This document shows positions 15,728-23,450 of a stretch of 32,349 nucleotides of DNA, one piece after another (position 1 is the first letter of the stretch; every line of letters begins with the position of its first letter). The translations under genes were made by a program, and so were the position numbers. This DNA is from an uncultured Pseudomonadota bacterium (lineage in GTDB: Bacteria; Myxococcota_A; UBA796; GCA-2862545), in assembly GCA_903861005.1 (NCBI GenBank), contig CAIOSP010000092.1, forward strand, positions 1 to 32,349, in the 5' to 3' direction. Below the pieces are notes generated by a model. The model made no database searches. It was given only the letters and a program-made list of their open reading frames with translations, and was not told where the DNA came from.

Positions 15728-16585
15728 ATGTCTCGCCTCCCGCTGCTCCCGGTCCTCGTGCTCACCGCATGTTCGGACTTCAATCTCGCGCTGACCAAGC
15801 CCGACGAGACGGTGGGCGGGGTCGACACGGACGTCGGGCTCCCACTGCCGCAGGACACCGACGTTCCGGACACCGACGTCCCGCCGCCGGCCGACACCGA
15901 CCCGTCCGTCGCCACGTTCGCCATGTACGCGCACTCCAACATCGACCTCTTCTCGGTCGAGCCGACGACCGCCGCGGTGACCCGAATCGGCCGCTTCCTC
16001 ACGCCGAACGGCGCGGCGGTCGCCATGGCGGACATTGCCATCGACCTGCGCGGTCGCCTGTTCGCCGGGTCCTACGAGGCGACGGTGGCGGGTGCGCACA
16101 CGATCTACACCGTGATGCCGACGACCGCGGCAGTGAGGCGCGTGTGCGACGTGGACGTCGCGCTGACCGGAATGACCTTCCTGTCCGACGGACGACTGGT
16201 GGCGGCGACCGAGCACGCGCTTACCCTGATCGACCTCGCGAACGGCTGCGCCACGAGCGAGCTCTACCGGGACAACAACCTCACCACCAGCGGCGACGTG
16301 GTGGGCCTGCCTGACGGCAAGCTGTACTGGACGGTGACCGGTTCGGGGAACGATGTCCTGATGGTGGTCGACCCCGTCGCCAAGACGGCGCGTACCGTCG
16401 GGACGACCGGCTCGATCCAGCTGTACGGGCTCGGCTACGACGAGGCGTCCGGCGTGCTGTACGGGTTCTCGTCGTTCTCTCAGCGGGTGGTCACCATCGA
16501 TCCACACGACGCCGCCACCCGCGTCGTCCAGGGGACCACGCCCCAGTACTGGTGGGGCGCCACCACCAACCCCGTGGTGTGGTGA
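15728..16585 (+). CDS. Lipoprotein with DTD spacer and propeller-like domain
   Basis: 285 residues, with a GAGG site 5 bases before the ATG. The signal peptide ends in the lipobox LTAC (Cys15), so the protein is lipidated. Residues about 28-58 are an acidic spacer with repeated DTD units (DTDVPDTDVPPPADTDP). The rest contains repeated strand patterns such as NIDLFSVEPTTAAVTRIG, HTIYTVMPTTAAVRRV and DVLMVVDPVAKTARTVG, suggesting blades of a beta-propeller like those in SMP-30/NHL or YncE proteins. No catalytic residues can be assigned. It converges on the Cys-rich lipoprotein gene. Confidence 0.8.
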   Translation: MSRLPLLPVLVLTACSDFNLALTKPDETVGGVDTDVGLPLPQDTDVPDTDVPPPADTDPSVATFAMYAHSNIDLFSVEPTTAAVTRIGRFLTPNGAAVAMADIAIDLRGRLFAGSYEATVAGAHTIYTVMPTTAAVRRVCDVDVALTGMTFLSDGRLVAATEHALTLIDLANGCATSELYRDNNLTTSGDVVGLPDGKLYWTVTGSGNDVLMVVDPVAKTARTVGTTGSIQLYGLGYDEASGVLYGFSSFSQRVVTIDPHDAATRVVQGTTPQYWWGATTNPVVW

Positions 16586-16602
16586 GTCGGTCGACTGCGA
16601 CG

Positions 16603-16627
16603 GCGCGCGAGCACCGGCGCCGCGCGC
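16603..16627. terminator. Possible bidirectional hairpin between converging lipoprotein genes
   Basis: GCGCGCG (16603-16609) and CGCGCGC (16621-16627) can form a 7-bp stem around an 11-base loop in the 42-bp gap between two converging genes. There is no T-run on either side, so it is only a candidate terminator in a very GC-rich genome. Confidence 0.3.
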
Positions 16628-17035
16628 TCACGGCACCGGCGGGTCCTCGCACAGGAAGATCCCGCTCGTCTCCGAGCTGACGCCGGTGCACCACTTGCCT
16701 TCCGAACACGCCGCCGCAACGCAGTCGCAGCGCACCGTGTCCCCGCACCCGGTGGGCGCGTAGCACTGGTAGGTCATGGGCGGCGTCGGCCCGCAGCAGC
16801 ACGCGTACCCGGCGCCGCCGCACAGCGACTCGGTGGTGCCTTCGGGACAGGGAGCATCGGTGTCCTGCCGCGCCTCGCAGACGGGAGGTTCGCTCTCCTC
16901 CACACACACCTTGCCGCCGGTGCAGGTGAGCGCCGCGCCGCAGGCGATCGCGGGCACGTCGGTGTCGCGCGTGGTGCCGTCGGTGGCCGGGTGGCCCGTG
17001 CAAGCGGCCAGGATCAGCAGGCCGAAGGGTCGCAT
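16628..17035 (-). CDS. Small Cys-rich lipoprotein
   Basis: 135 residues from the ATG at 17035, with a strong GGAGG spaced 7. The lipobox is LAAC (Cys12) after MRPFGLLI. A DTD unit follows, then a domain with over a dozen cysteines (for example ACGAALTCTGGKVCVEE, YACCCGPTP, VRCDCVAAACSEGKWC) that probably forms disulphides outside the cell. Such Cys-rich modules are common in Myxococcota lipoproteins, but the function is unknown. The left end of the IS256-type element lies 29 bp upstream of the start codon, so the native promoter has probably been displaced. Confidence 0.78.
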   Translation of the reverse strand: MRPFGLLILAACTGHPATDGTTRDTDVPAIACGAALTCTGGKVCVEESEPPVCEARQDTDAPCPEGTTESLCGGAGYACCCGPTPPMTYQCYAPTGCGDTVRCDCVAAACSEGKWCTGVSSETSGIFLCEDPPVP

Positions 17036-17064
17036 TGGAATGCCTCCAGCGAGTGTCCGACCGT

Positions 17065-17077
17065 CCGTGTAAACCCC
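17065..17077 (+). repeat. Left inverted repeat of the IS256-family element
   Basis: CCGTGTAAACCCC. It matches the reverse complement of 18520-18532 at 13 of 13 positions. It lies directly upstream of the Cys-rich lipoprotein gene's ribosome site. Confidence 0.82.
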
Positions 17078-17249
17078 TCTCTGGCAAGCTCCTCGGGTGA
17101 ACGCTTCGTCGGTGAACGGTAGCACAGGCCGCGGAAGTGCTGCCAGCGCGAGGGTCACAGGGTGCACACCACGTGTGCGGAAAGCGGTCGGCGAAGCCGA
17201 ACGCCTGTGATCTCGATGGGAGTGCTCTGGTGTCGACGTTGTCGAGGCT

Positions 17250-18485
17250 CTAGTCGACCGGCAGGCGGTCGGGGAACGCGATGGCCAGCTGCTGTCGTAC
17301 GCGACCCCAGTGCGGGATGGGCATCTCCCACTTCTTCGCGGCGCGGTCGATCGCGAGCCACAGAAGCTTCATCACCGAGCCGTCCGTCGGGAACGCGCCG
17401 CGCGTCTTTGTGATTTTGCGAAGCTGACGGTTCAACGCCTCGATGGGGTTCGTCGTGTCGATGGCGCGGCGCAGCTCCGGCGGGAACGCCAGGAACGGCG
17501 ACACCCGCGCCCAATTCGACCGCCACGACGCGCCGATGCTGGGGTACGCCTTCGCCCACTTGGTCTCGAAGGCGGTCAGCGCATCCAGCGCGGCCTGCTC
17601 GTTGAGGGCGGCGTACACCGTGCGCAGGTCGCGCGTCAGCGCCTTCTGGTCCTTCCAGTTCACGAAGCGCGTGCTGCTGCGCACCATGTGGACCACGCAC
17701 GTATGCACGACCGTGCGCCCGAACACGGCCTCAATGGCCTCTGGCAGGCCCTTCAGGCCGTCGCAGCAGGCGACCAGGATGTCCTGGACCTCGCGCTGCC
17801 GCAGGTCGCTGGCAACCTGCATCCAGAACTTCGCGCCCGCGGTCTGGGCCATCCACATGCCGAGCACGTCCTTGTGCCCGTCTGAGTCGACGCCCAGGAC
17901 GATGTACACCGTCTTGTTGCGCACCATGCCTTCGTCACGCACCCGCACGACGAACCCGTCGAAGTAGACGATGGCGTACACGGCATCCAGGGGCCGAGTC
18001 TGCCACGCCCGCACGTCGTCCATCACCTGGTCCGTGACGCGCGAGATGAGGTCGGGACTGACGTCCACGTCGTACATCTCCTTCACGTGCTCCTGGATCT
18101 CGCGGACGGACAGGCCGCGCGCGTAGAGCGCGATGACCTGGTCATCGAAGCCGGCGATGCGACGCTGGCCCTTCTTCACCAGCTGCGCCTCAAACTCGCC
18201 GTCGCGGTCGCGCGCCACGTCGAGCTCGAGCGTCTCGTCCGCGACGATGACCCGCTTCGTGTTGTGCCCGTTCCGCGAGTTGTCCCCGTTGAAACCCTCC
18301 GGCGCGTGCTTGTCGTACCCAAGGTGCGCCGACATCTCGGCCTCGAGCATGCTCTCCAGGGCGGCCTTCTTCAGCTTGGTGAAGAGGCCGTCCTTACCAA
18401 ACAGCTCGTCGGTGGTCTTGAGGTCCTTGACCAGCTCGCCAATCAGCTCGCGGGCCCGGTCGGTCTTGTCTCTCGTCTTGGGCAT
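17250..18485 (-). CDS. IS256-family (mutator type) transposase
   Basis: 411 residues, full length for the family. DDE catalytic residues are visible: D176 (VYFDGFVV), D242 (ACCDGLKGLPEA) and E349 (TTNPIEALNRQLR). Conserved flanking blocks are also intact: RSSTRFVNWKDQK and KITKTRGAFPTD. The N-terminal region (DGLFTKLKKAALESMLEAEM and NGDNSRNGHNTK) is the usual DNA-binding part. No stop or frameshift interrupts it, so the element may be active. A strong AGGAGG lies upstream of the ATG at 18485 but within a hairpin. Confidence 0.95.
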   Translation of the reverse strand: MPKTRDKTDRARELIGELVKDLKTTDELFGKDGLFTKLKKAALESMLEAEMSAHLGYDKHAPEGFNGDNSRNGHNTKRVIVADETLELDVARDRDGEFEAQLVKKGQRRIAGFDDQVIALYARGLSVREIQEHVKEMYDVDVSPDLISRVTDQVMDDVRAWQTRPLDAVYAIVYFDGFVVRVRDEGMVRNKTVYIVLGVDSDGHKDVLGMWMAQTAGAKFWMQVASDLRQREVQDILVACCDGLKGLPEAIEAVFGRTVVHTCVVHMVRSSTRFVNWKDQKALTRDLRTVYAALNEQAALDALTAFETKWAKAYPSIGASWRSNWARVSPFLAFPPELRRAIDTTNPIEALNRQLRKITKTRGAFPTDGSVMKLLWLAIDRAAKKWEMPIPHWGRVRQQLAIAFPDRLPVD

Positions 18486-18491
18486 GACGCC

Positions 18492-18507
18492 CCTCCTGGT
18501 AAGGAGG
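18492..18507 (-). promoter_or_regulatory. Hairpin hiding the transposase ribosome-binding site
   Basis: On the minus strand CCTCCT-TACC-AGGAGG is a perfect 6-bp stem with a 4-base loop. The 3' arm is the Shine-Dalgarno of the transposase. Sequestered initiation of this kind is a known way for insertion sequences to limit transposase made from read-through transcripts. Confidence 0.55.
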
Positions 18508-18519
18508 AGCCAACCTGAG

Positions 18520-18532
18520 GGGGTTTACACGG
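18520..18532 (-). repeat. Right inverted repeat of the IS256-family element
   Basis: On the minus strand CCGTGTAAACCCC, identical to 17065-17077. It defines the right end of the element, 34 bp upstream of the transposase start codon at its inner edge. Confidence 0.82.
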
Positions 18533-18610
18533 GCTGCCTGACAGACCCCGGGTGCCGCGTCGCGGCGGAAGCGCGGGAGGCCACGCTGGACCGGCCGTCG
18601 GCCTAGGCCG

Positions 18611-20764
18611 CTACGGCGACGCGTCCCACCAGAGGTGGGGTCGAGCCGGCTGCACCACGCCGTCCACCGCGACCTCCACGATGGCCCAGCCTGCCGAGGA
18701 CGGCGCGCGCAGCGACTGGGTCGTCGTCACGCCCGCCGTCGTCGGAGCCCCCACCCAGGTGCCGGTGCCCGCGACGAGTCGGAAGGCGACGACCGCGCCC
18801 GCGCGCGGCGCGCCGTCCGGCGCGCGCGGCGTCATCGACAGCGCGAGGGTCGAGACGCCGTCTGCCGGTGCGTGTCGATCGTCGTCGAGCACGGCCAGCG
18901 TCACGGGCTCGGTGACGGTGTGCACCGAGCCGGCGGTCAGGCCGTGGACCACCTGCTCGTCCCCGCTCGGCCAGCGGATGGTCAGCGTGTCGAGGACGCC
19001 GTCCGCGCCCGCCGCCAGGAACACGAGCGGCTCAGACAGGGGCCCCCGAGACACGATCCCGCCCATCACCGACGCGTCGAACGGCACGCCCTGGTCGGTC
19101 CCCTGGACCCACGCGCCGACGCCCAGCGGGTTGCTTGTCGTGCCGACGAGGCGCACCGCGAGCCCTGCTGGCGTGGCGTCCACGCGATTGAGGAAGACCC
19201 TTGGGAGCTTGCCCGAGCCCCCGAACAACAGGTCGACGGCGCCGTCGCCGTCGAGATCCCCCGCCGCCAGCGTCTGACCGTTGGACGGCAGCGTGAGCCC
19301 GGCCTGCAGCGCGGACTCCACGAACGCGGCGCCACGGCGCATGTAGAGGATCGGCCGGTATCCGTCGACGAGCGGACCGTAGGCGTCGGAGACGTCGTCC
19401 CCCGCGGCGGCCACAAGGTCGTTTCGACCATCCCGATCCACGTCGACGCCGATCAAGCCCCAGGGACGCATGGTCGGACGTAAGATCCCCAGACCCGTGT
19501 CGGAGGTCGACCGAGGAGGCAGCGCCGCCTCCCAGTCGTAGGACCGGTCGACCAGCGTCGGCCCGCCCATATCGCCAAAGATCATCAGCTCGCGCGCCGT
19601 GGTGGTGACCGCGATGTCTGGGCGACCATCGGCGTCGAGGTCCGTGATCGCGGCGCCCATCGGCCGCAGCCAGCTAAGCGACCGACCCGCGACCGACGGA
19701 TCCTGCTTGTACAGGCTCGTCGCAGGCGTTGGATCCATACCGACATAGAGCGGGAAACCCTCCGAGTCCTGTCCGGCGAGCGAGAAGAACGCCGGACCGT
19801 CGATGGAGCTGTTGCATGGCCCACCGAGCGCCATCACCATCGTTGCCGCGCCAAGGAGCGGGCCTGCGCCGACCACGAATGGGTTGATGTCGTCCTGACC
19901 GTCGATCCGGGCCGGGCGTGCCTCGAAGCGCCGCGGCTCCGTCTGGAACTCCGGCCAGAACGACTCCGTCGACGGATCACAGCCGCCAGACGTGTGGACC
20001 AGGTCGAGCCAGCCGTCGTTGTCCAGGTCCGCGACGCCGAGGCCGACCGAATGATCTCCGACGAGCGCGCCGTAGGACGGGACCGGGTCTCCCCAGTTGG
20101 CCCCCGCGGCGCCCCACCGCACGCCAGAGAACGGGGGCGCGCCGGCGACGCCGTCCGGGTGTCCGTCGCCGTCCATGTCCCACATTGCACCGAGCAAGGG
20201 CGCCGTCCCGAGCAAGGCGTTGGTCAGCGCGACATCCGGGACAAGCGCCTCAGTGACCGGATCGTAGCGAAGGACCCAGGACACTGGCGGGTCCACGGCG
20301 CCGACCGGCGCGGTGCCCGTCAGTACGACCTCGTCACGACCGTCTCCGTCCAGGTCGGCGAACAGGCCGCCTGTCTGGATCGCCGGCGCGTTCAGCACGA
20401 GATCGGCCTCGACCGTGACGCGTGGCGCCGACAGGTAGAGCGCCGTCGTGAGGTCGAGAAAGCCGCGTCCGAACAGGATCGGCGGGGGCACCACCGGCGT
20501 GCCGGTGTCGGTGTCCCCCACCGGGTCCGAGTCCTCCGCCGCGTCCGAGTCCGTGATTGGGTCGGAGTCCGCCGTCGCGTCGGTGTCGACCGCGGCGTCG
20601 GTGTCGGTGTCTGCGGCGGTGGTGTCCGAGGGGTGATCGGTGTCGCGCGCGTCGGTGTCCGACCCGCCATGCGCCGCGTCGTCCACCGCAAGGCGATTGG
20701 AGTCGCACGCGCACCCGGCAACCGAGCTCAGCAGCAAGCAGGTGCGCAGCAGGGACGATGGCAT
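18611..20764 (-). CDS. Large lipoprotein with FG-GAP/VCBS repeats and UnbV-like C-terminal domain
   Basis: 717 residues. The lipobox is VAGC (Cys18). Residues about 35-92 are an acidic spacer of DTD and DSD units. The body holds repeated calcium-binding FG-GAP/VCBS blades: FADLDGDGRDEVVLTG, MWDMDGDGHPDGVAG, VADLDNDGWLDLVH, ITDLDADGRPDIAV, VDVDRDGRNDLVAA and AAGDLDGDGAVDLLFGG. Around residues 530-600 a segment with RLVGTTSNPLGVGAWVQG and TIRWPSGDEQVV matches the ASPIC/UnbV domain. It is probably a surface-displayed beta-propeller with adhesive or binding roles. The IS256 element begins 78 bp beyond its stop. Confidence 0.88.
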   Translation of the reverse strand: MPSSLLRTCLLLSSVAGCACDSNRLAVDDAAHGGSDTDARDTDHPSDTTAADTDTDAAVDTDATADSDPITDSDAAEDSDPVGDTDTGTPVVPPPILFGRGFLDLTTALYLSAPRVTVEADLVLNAPAIQTGGLFADLDGDGRDEVVLTGTAPVGAVDPPVSWVLRYDPVTEALVPDVALTNALLGTAPLLGAMWDMDGDGHPDGVAGAPPFSGVRWGAAGANWGDPVPSYGALVGDHSVGLGVADLDNDGWLDLVHTSGGCDPSTESFWPEFQTEPRRFEARPARIDGQDDINPFVVGAGPLLGAATMVMALGGPCNSSIDGPAFFSLAGQDSEGFPLYVGMDPTPATSLYKQDPSVAGRSLSWLRPMGAAITDLDADGRPDIAVTTTARELMIFGDMGGPTLVDRSYDWEAALPPRSTSDTGLGILRPTMRPWGLIGVDVDRDGRNDLVAAAGDDVSDAYGPLVDGYRPILYMRRGAAFVESALQAGLTLPSNGQTLAAGDLDGDGAVDLLFGGSGKLPRVFLNRVDATPAGLAVRLVGTTSNPLGVGAWVQGTDQGVPFDASVMGGIVSRGPLSEPLVFLAAGADGVLDTLTIRWPSGDEQVVHGLTAGSVHTVTEPVTLAVLDDDRHAPADGVSTLALSMTPRAPDGAPRAGAVVAFRLVAGTGTWVGAPTTAGVTTTQSLRAPSSAGWAIVEVAVDGVVQPARPHLWWDASP

Positions 20765-20827
20765 GTTCGCCCCATAACCTGCCCCCTCCGCCGGGCGCCT
20801 CGCGCCGACATGGCGCGCGTCACACCG

Positions 20828-21165
20828 GCGCTGGGGTTCGGGTCGCGCGGAAGGACCGCGAGGGGCTGCAGAAGATCTGTCGGTACGTGCTGCGGCCCGG
20901 TCGGAAGGACCCGCCGTGGCGCTGTCGCGGCTCTACGCGCTCCCCGACGACCGCGTCCAACTGAGGCTCCGGCACGCGTGGGACGACGGGACGGAGGCGG
21001 TGGAGTTCAGCGCGTTGAAGATCGTGGGGCGCCTGGCCGCGCAGGTGCCGCCGAAGGGTCAGCACCTGATCCGCTCGGCCCGTACACGTTACGCGTGCCG
21101 GGCCCCTCCGGGGCGACGGGGTGTTCGCGCCGGCGTCGAAGCAGCCGTGGTCAGCGGCGATCTCC
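20828..21165 (+). pseudogene. IS91-family transposase remnant (middle part), frameshifted and interrupted
   Basis: One frame gives VARKDREGLQKICRYVLRP. A second frame, entered near 20905, gives LSRLYALPDDRVQLRLRHAW, EAVEFSALKIVGRLA and AQVPPKGQHLIR. This is the conserved core of IS91-type transposases, and the window's right edge carries the same block (EFSALEFVGRLAAQVPPKGQ). After LIR the expected YHGVFAPASK is interrupted by about 40 bp of foreign sequence (about 21074-21115), and FAPASK resumes at 21124. Two frame disruptions and the lack of both ends mark it as dead. Confidence 0.75.
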
Positions 21166-21189
21166 GAGCGGCCGCTGCGCATCGTCCAG

Positions 21190-21400
21190 GACATGCAGCC
21201 CAAGCACAAGCTGACGAAGCGCTCGAACGTCCGTGCCGTCATGCTCGCGATCGCCGCCGCAGGCGGTCACATCAAGAACAACGGCGAGCCGGGATGGATC
21301 ACGCTTGGACGGGCATTCGACGACATCCTGGATCGTGCGGCAGGCTGGCTCGCCGCGGAACGTTGGATGGCGAAGGCGCGGCCGTGGGTCGGGTTCTACG
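21190..21400 (+). pseudogene. IS4/Tn5-like transposase C-terminal remnant
   Basis: Directly after the IS91 remnant the frame reads MQPKHKLTKRSNVRAVMLAI, AAAGGHIKNNGEPGWITLGR and AFDDILDRAAGWLAAERW. The pattern GGHxKxNGEPGWxTLxR followed by an Asp-containing helix is the C-terminal block of IS4-family (Tn5-like) transposases, which follows the catalytic Glu region. Only about 60-70 residues remain and no start is present. Its fusion to the IS91 piece shows nested insertion and deletion at this spot. Confidence 0.6.
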
Positions 21401-21450
21401 ATCGCAATTCGACTTGTGATCGATGCTCCGGCGTTCCAGGCCGCTGCCGA

Positions 21451-22752
21451 TTAGCTCGGCCGGGCGGGGTTTCGAGGCTCCGGGACGCCACCGCTTGGGG
21501 ACACGACCGGCACAAGCTCGCCGTCGCCGTATCGGTCTAGGTAGACTCGCCAGTACCCGCTGCACCGCTCCACCAGCATGCAAGACGCGCACTGCGGCGC
21601 GTAGCGACGAGTCTCCAGCCGGGGTGGCGGGTTGGGATCCTGGAACTCCGCAAAGCGCGCCGCGTGCTCGGGCATCTGGCAGAGCGGCAGCCCGCACAGG
21701 CCAGGGATCTCGTAGTCGATGCCGGCGGCCTCGCAGATCGCGAGCGCCTCGCGCAGCGGTGGCACCGCGTCCGACAGCCGGGGGATCACCTCGAGGTGCT
21801 CAAGCGCCCAGCCGATCGGCGACACGAAGCTCCACGTGAGCTGCGGCTTCGACTGGAAGCGGTCGCGCACCATCCGCGCGAACGACGGCGCATCCGCGAC
21901 GTTGTCCGCCTGCAGCACGTGGTTGAGGCGCACCAGGATGCCCGCGGCGAGCAGGTTCTCCACGCCCGCCGTGGCACCCTCGAACGCGCCCTCTAGGTGG
22001 AGCAGCGCGTCGTGCCGTTCGGCCGTGTGGGCGTGAAGCGACAGGAAGACCGAGTCGAGGCCCGCGTCCGCCAGACGCTGGACGCGCGCGGCGTCCACCA
22101 GCCGCACGCCATTGGTCTGCAGCGAGACGTGCGCAAACCCGCGCGCACGCGCGAGCGCGACGATGTCCTCCAGATCCCGGCGCAGCGTCGGCTCTCCGCC
22201 GGTGAAGGTCACGGTCGAAGCACCGCGCGCCAGGCCTGCGTCCAGCTCGGCCTCGATCTGCGCGACTGTCGTGGCGTAGTCAGGCATGATGCCGATGCAG
22301 CTGCAGAAATCGCACCGGGCATTGCAGGGCTCGTGGATGCGGACGAGCAGGTCGCCGCCGGACGTGGTGCGATCCTCTGGCCGCACCTTTGCGAGGCTCA
22401 CGCCCGGCTTGGCGTCGGCCCACTCCAGGAAGTCGCCCCAGCCGTCGAGCCGCTCCACGAAGGCGAGGGTGAGGCGGAAGGCGTCCAGCCACCTGCGCCA
22501 CGTCGCGGGCAGATCGTCGCGACCCGTGAAGCGGCCGACCGTCCGGTCCGAGACATACCAGCCGTCGCGGCCGGGCCGGGGCGGCCGCAGCTCCACGTGG
22601 AGCGGATACTCGCTGTCGTCGTGGATCAGCACGTGCACGCCCTGTCCCAGGCGCAGCTTGAGCTGCGTGGGCGGCGGGCGGCACGCCGCGAGCTCGCGTG
22701 CGAGCAGCGGCTTCCAGTGGCGGATGGAACGTGTAACGGCGGGTTGTTCCAT
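21451..22752 (-). CDS. Radical SAM enzyme with SPASM-like C-terminal cysteine cluster
   Basis: 433 residues from the ATG at 22752 (GGGGAGG upstream; a GTG three bases earlier is too close to it). The radical SAM cluster CxxxCxxC is C143-C147-C150 in EPCNARCDFCSCIG, followed by TFTGGEPTLRRD (GGEP at 185-188) and LQTNGVR. The C-terminal cysteines PGLCGLPLCQM and YAPQCASCMLVERCSGYW look like a SPASM/twitch auxiliary iron-sulphur site, as in enzymes that modify peptides or make cofactors. The first 130 residues are a separate domain I do not recognise. No precursor peptide or transporter is next to it, so its substrate is unknown. An AT-richer stretch at 22846-22891 upstream is the likely promoter region. 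Confidence 0.88.
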   Translation of the reverse strand: MEQPAVTRSIRHWKPLLARELAACRPPPTQLKLRLGQGVHVLIHDDSEYPLHVELRPPRPGRDGWYVSDRTVGRFTGRDDLPATWRRWLDAFRLTLAFVERLDGWGDFLEWADAKPGVSLAKVRPEDRTTSGGDLLVRIHEPCNARCDFCSCIGIMPDYATTVAQIEAELDAGLARGASTVTFTGGEPTLRRDLEDIVALARARGFAHVSLQTNGVRLVDAARVQRLADAGLDSVFLSLHAHTAERHDALLHLEGAFEGATAGVENLLAAGILVRLNHVLQADNVADAPSFARMVRDRFQSKPQLTWSFVSPIGWALEHLEVIPRLSDAVPPLREALAICEAAGIDYEIPGLCGLPLCQMPEHAARFAEFQDPNPPPRLETRRYAPQCASCMLVERCSGYWRVYLDRYGDGELVPVVSPSGGVPEPRNPARPS

Positions 22753-22845
22753 CACGCCTCCCCGTCACCCCTAACGCACCCTCCGTCCGCGTGTCCGGAT
22801 GCCCACCACAGGTCACGTGTGGCCCCGCTGCACGCGCTCCTGATC

Positions 22846-22891
22846 GGTTAATGATAAGCCGTTCTTGAACCTCAACTTTTAGCGCTTGACC
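22846..22891 (-). promoter_or_regulatory. AT-rich upstream region of the radical SAM gene
   Basis: This stretch is clearly richer in A and T than its surroundings. On the minus strand it includes GCTAAAAGTTGAGG and CGGCTTATCATTAACC. I could not place a well-spaced -35/-10 pair, so it is only a likely promoter region for the gene starting at 22752. Confidence 0.3.
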
Positions 22892-23004
22892 AACTTCTCT
22901 CGGGTCGGCGTGCGGCGCCGATTGGAGTCGAGCACCCCGCGCGGTCACAGCGTGCGACCCAGGGAGCCGGACGCCGACGGAAAGGGCGGGGCCACCGTCG
23001 AGGC

Positions 23005-23450
23005 GACGCCCGAGAAGGCCGCGCCTACCTGATCGAGGTGCCAGACTACGAGGACGACGCCGTCCAGTCGAACAACTCGAAGCCCGTGGTTGTGCGGGTG
23101 GTGCTCGACAAGATCCGCGCCCTGCAGGTGGTGGGGGCGCCGACCTCGGACGTGAAGTTCCTGCGCCGCTTCCTCAAGGGCGCCCCGAGCGTGGAGCTGG
23201 TGTCCTCTTCATTCTGCGCACGCGCCGGAACCTGGCGCGTGGCTGGAGCCCGGACGAACTGTCGCTGATCGAGTTTCCCTACGCGCACCTGTTCACCGAG
23301 GAACTCAAGAGCTTCGACCTCGTGGTCTTCCAGAACTTCGACTACGAGCCATGCTTCGATGGCGGATCCAAGAGCAGCATTGCTGCGGATCCTCAAGGAC
23401 TTCGTGACCCGCGATGGCCACGCGTTCGTCATGGTCATGGCTCGGGCTGT
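23005..23450 (+). pseudogene. Frameshifted fragment of a glutamine amidotransferase-like membrane protein
   Basis: Three successive frames together spell a continuous conserved protein: GRAYLIEVPDYEDDAVQSNN through DVKFLRRFLKGAPSVELVS; then, after a shift near 23205, FILRTRRNLARGWSPDELSL, IEFPYAHLFTEELKSFDLVV and FQNFDYEPCF; then, after a shift near 23375, LLRILKDFVTRDGHAFVMVM. The pattern matches the C-terminal amidotransferase-like domain (GATase1-like/DUF1355) of large bacterial membrane proteins often linked to von Willebrand and BatA-type genes. The N-terminal part and the rest of the domain are missing. Its end overlaps the 3' end of the converging membrane protein gene at 23435. Confidence 0.7.

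Larger units (their letters stand above)
17065..18532 (-). mobile_element. IS256-family insertion sequence, complete
   Basis: A 1468-bp element bounded by the inverted repeats CCGTGTAAACCCC at 17065-17077 and its complement at 18520-18532. The GTGTAAA core is typical of IS256-family ends. It holds one intact transposase. The next 8 bases outside the two ends do not match (CCGACCGT against GCTGCCTG), so no target duplication is visible. It sits between two minus-strand lipoprotein genes, which may once have been adjacent. About 170 bp between the left end and the transposase stop are non-coding. Confidence 0.85.

Noticed and set aside
17057-18540. Target-site duplication for the IS256 element
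   Set aside because: The 8 bases outside each inverted repeat do not match, so none is claimed.
20448-20680. Repeated GTCGGTGTC-like units
   Set aside because: They encode the DTD/DSD spacer of the FG-GAP lipoprotein; not a separate repeat element.
22753-23004. A small precursor peptide gene for the radical SAM enzyme
   Set aside because: No short frame with a ribosome site and a leader/core-like sequence could be supported.
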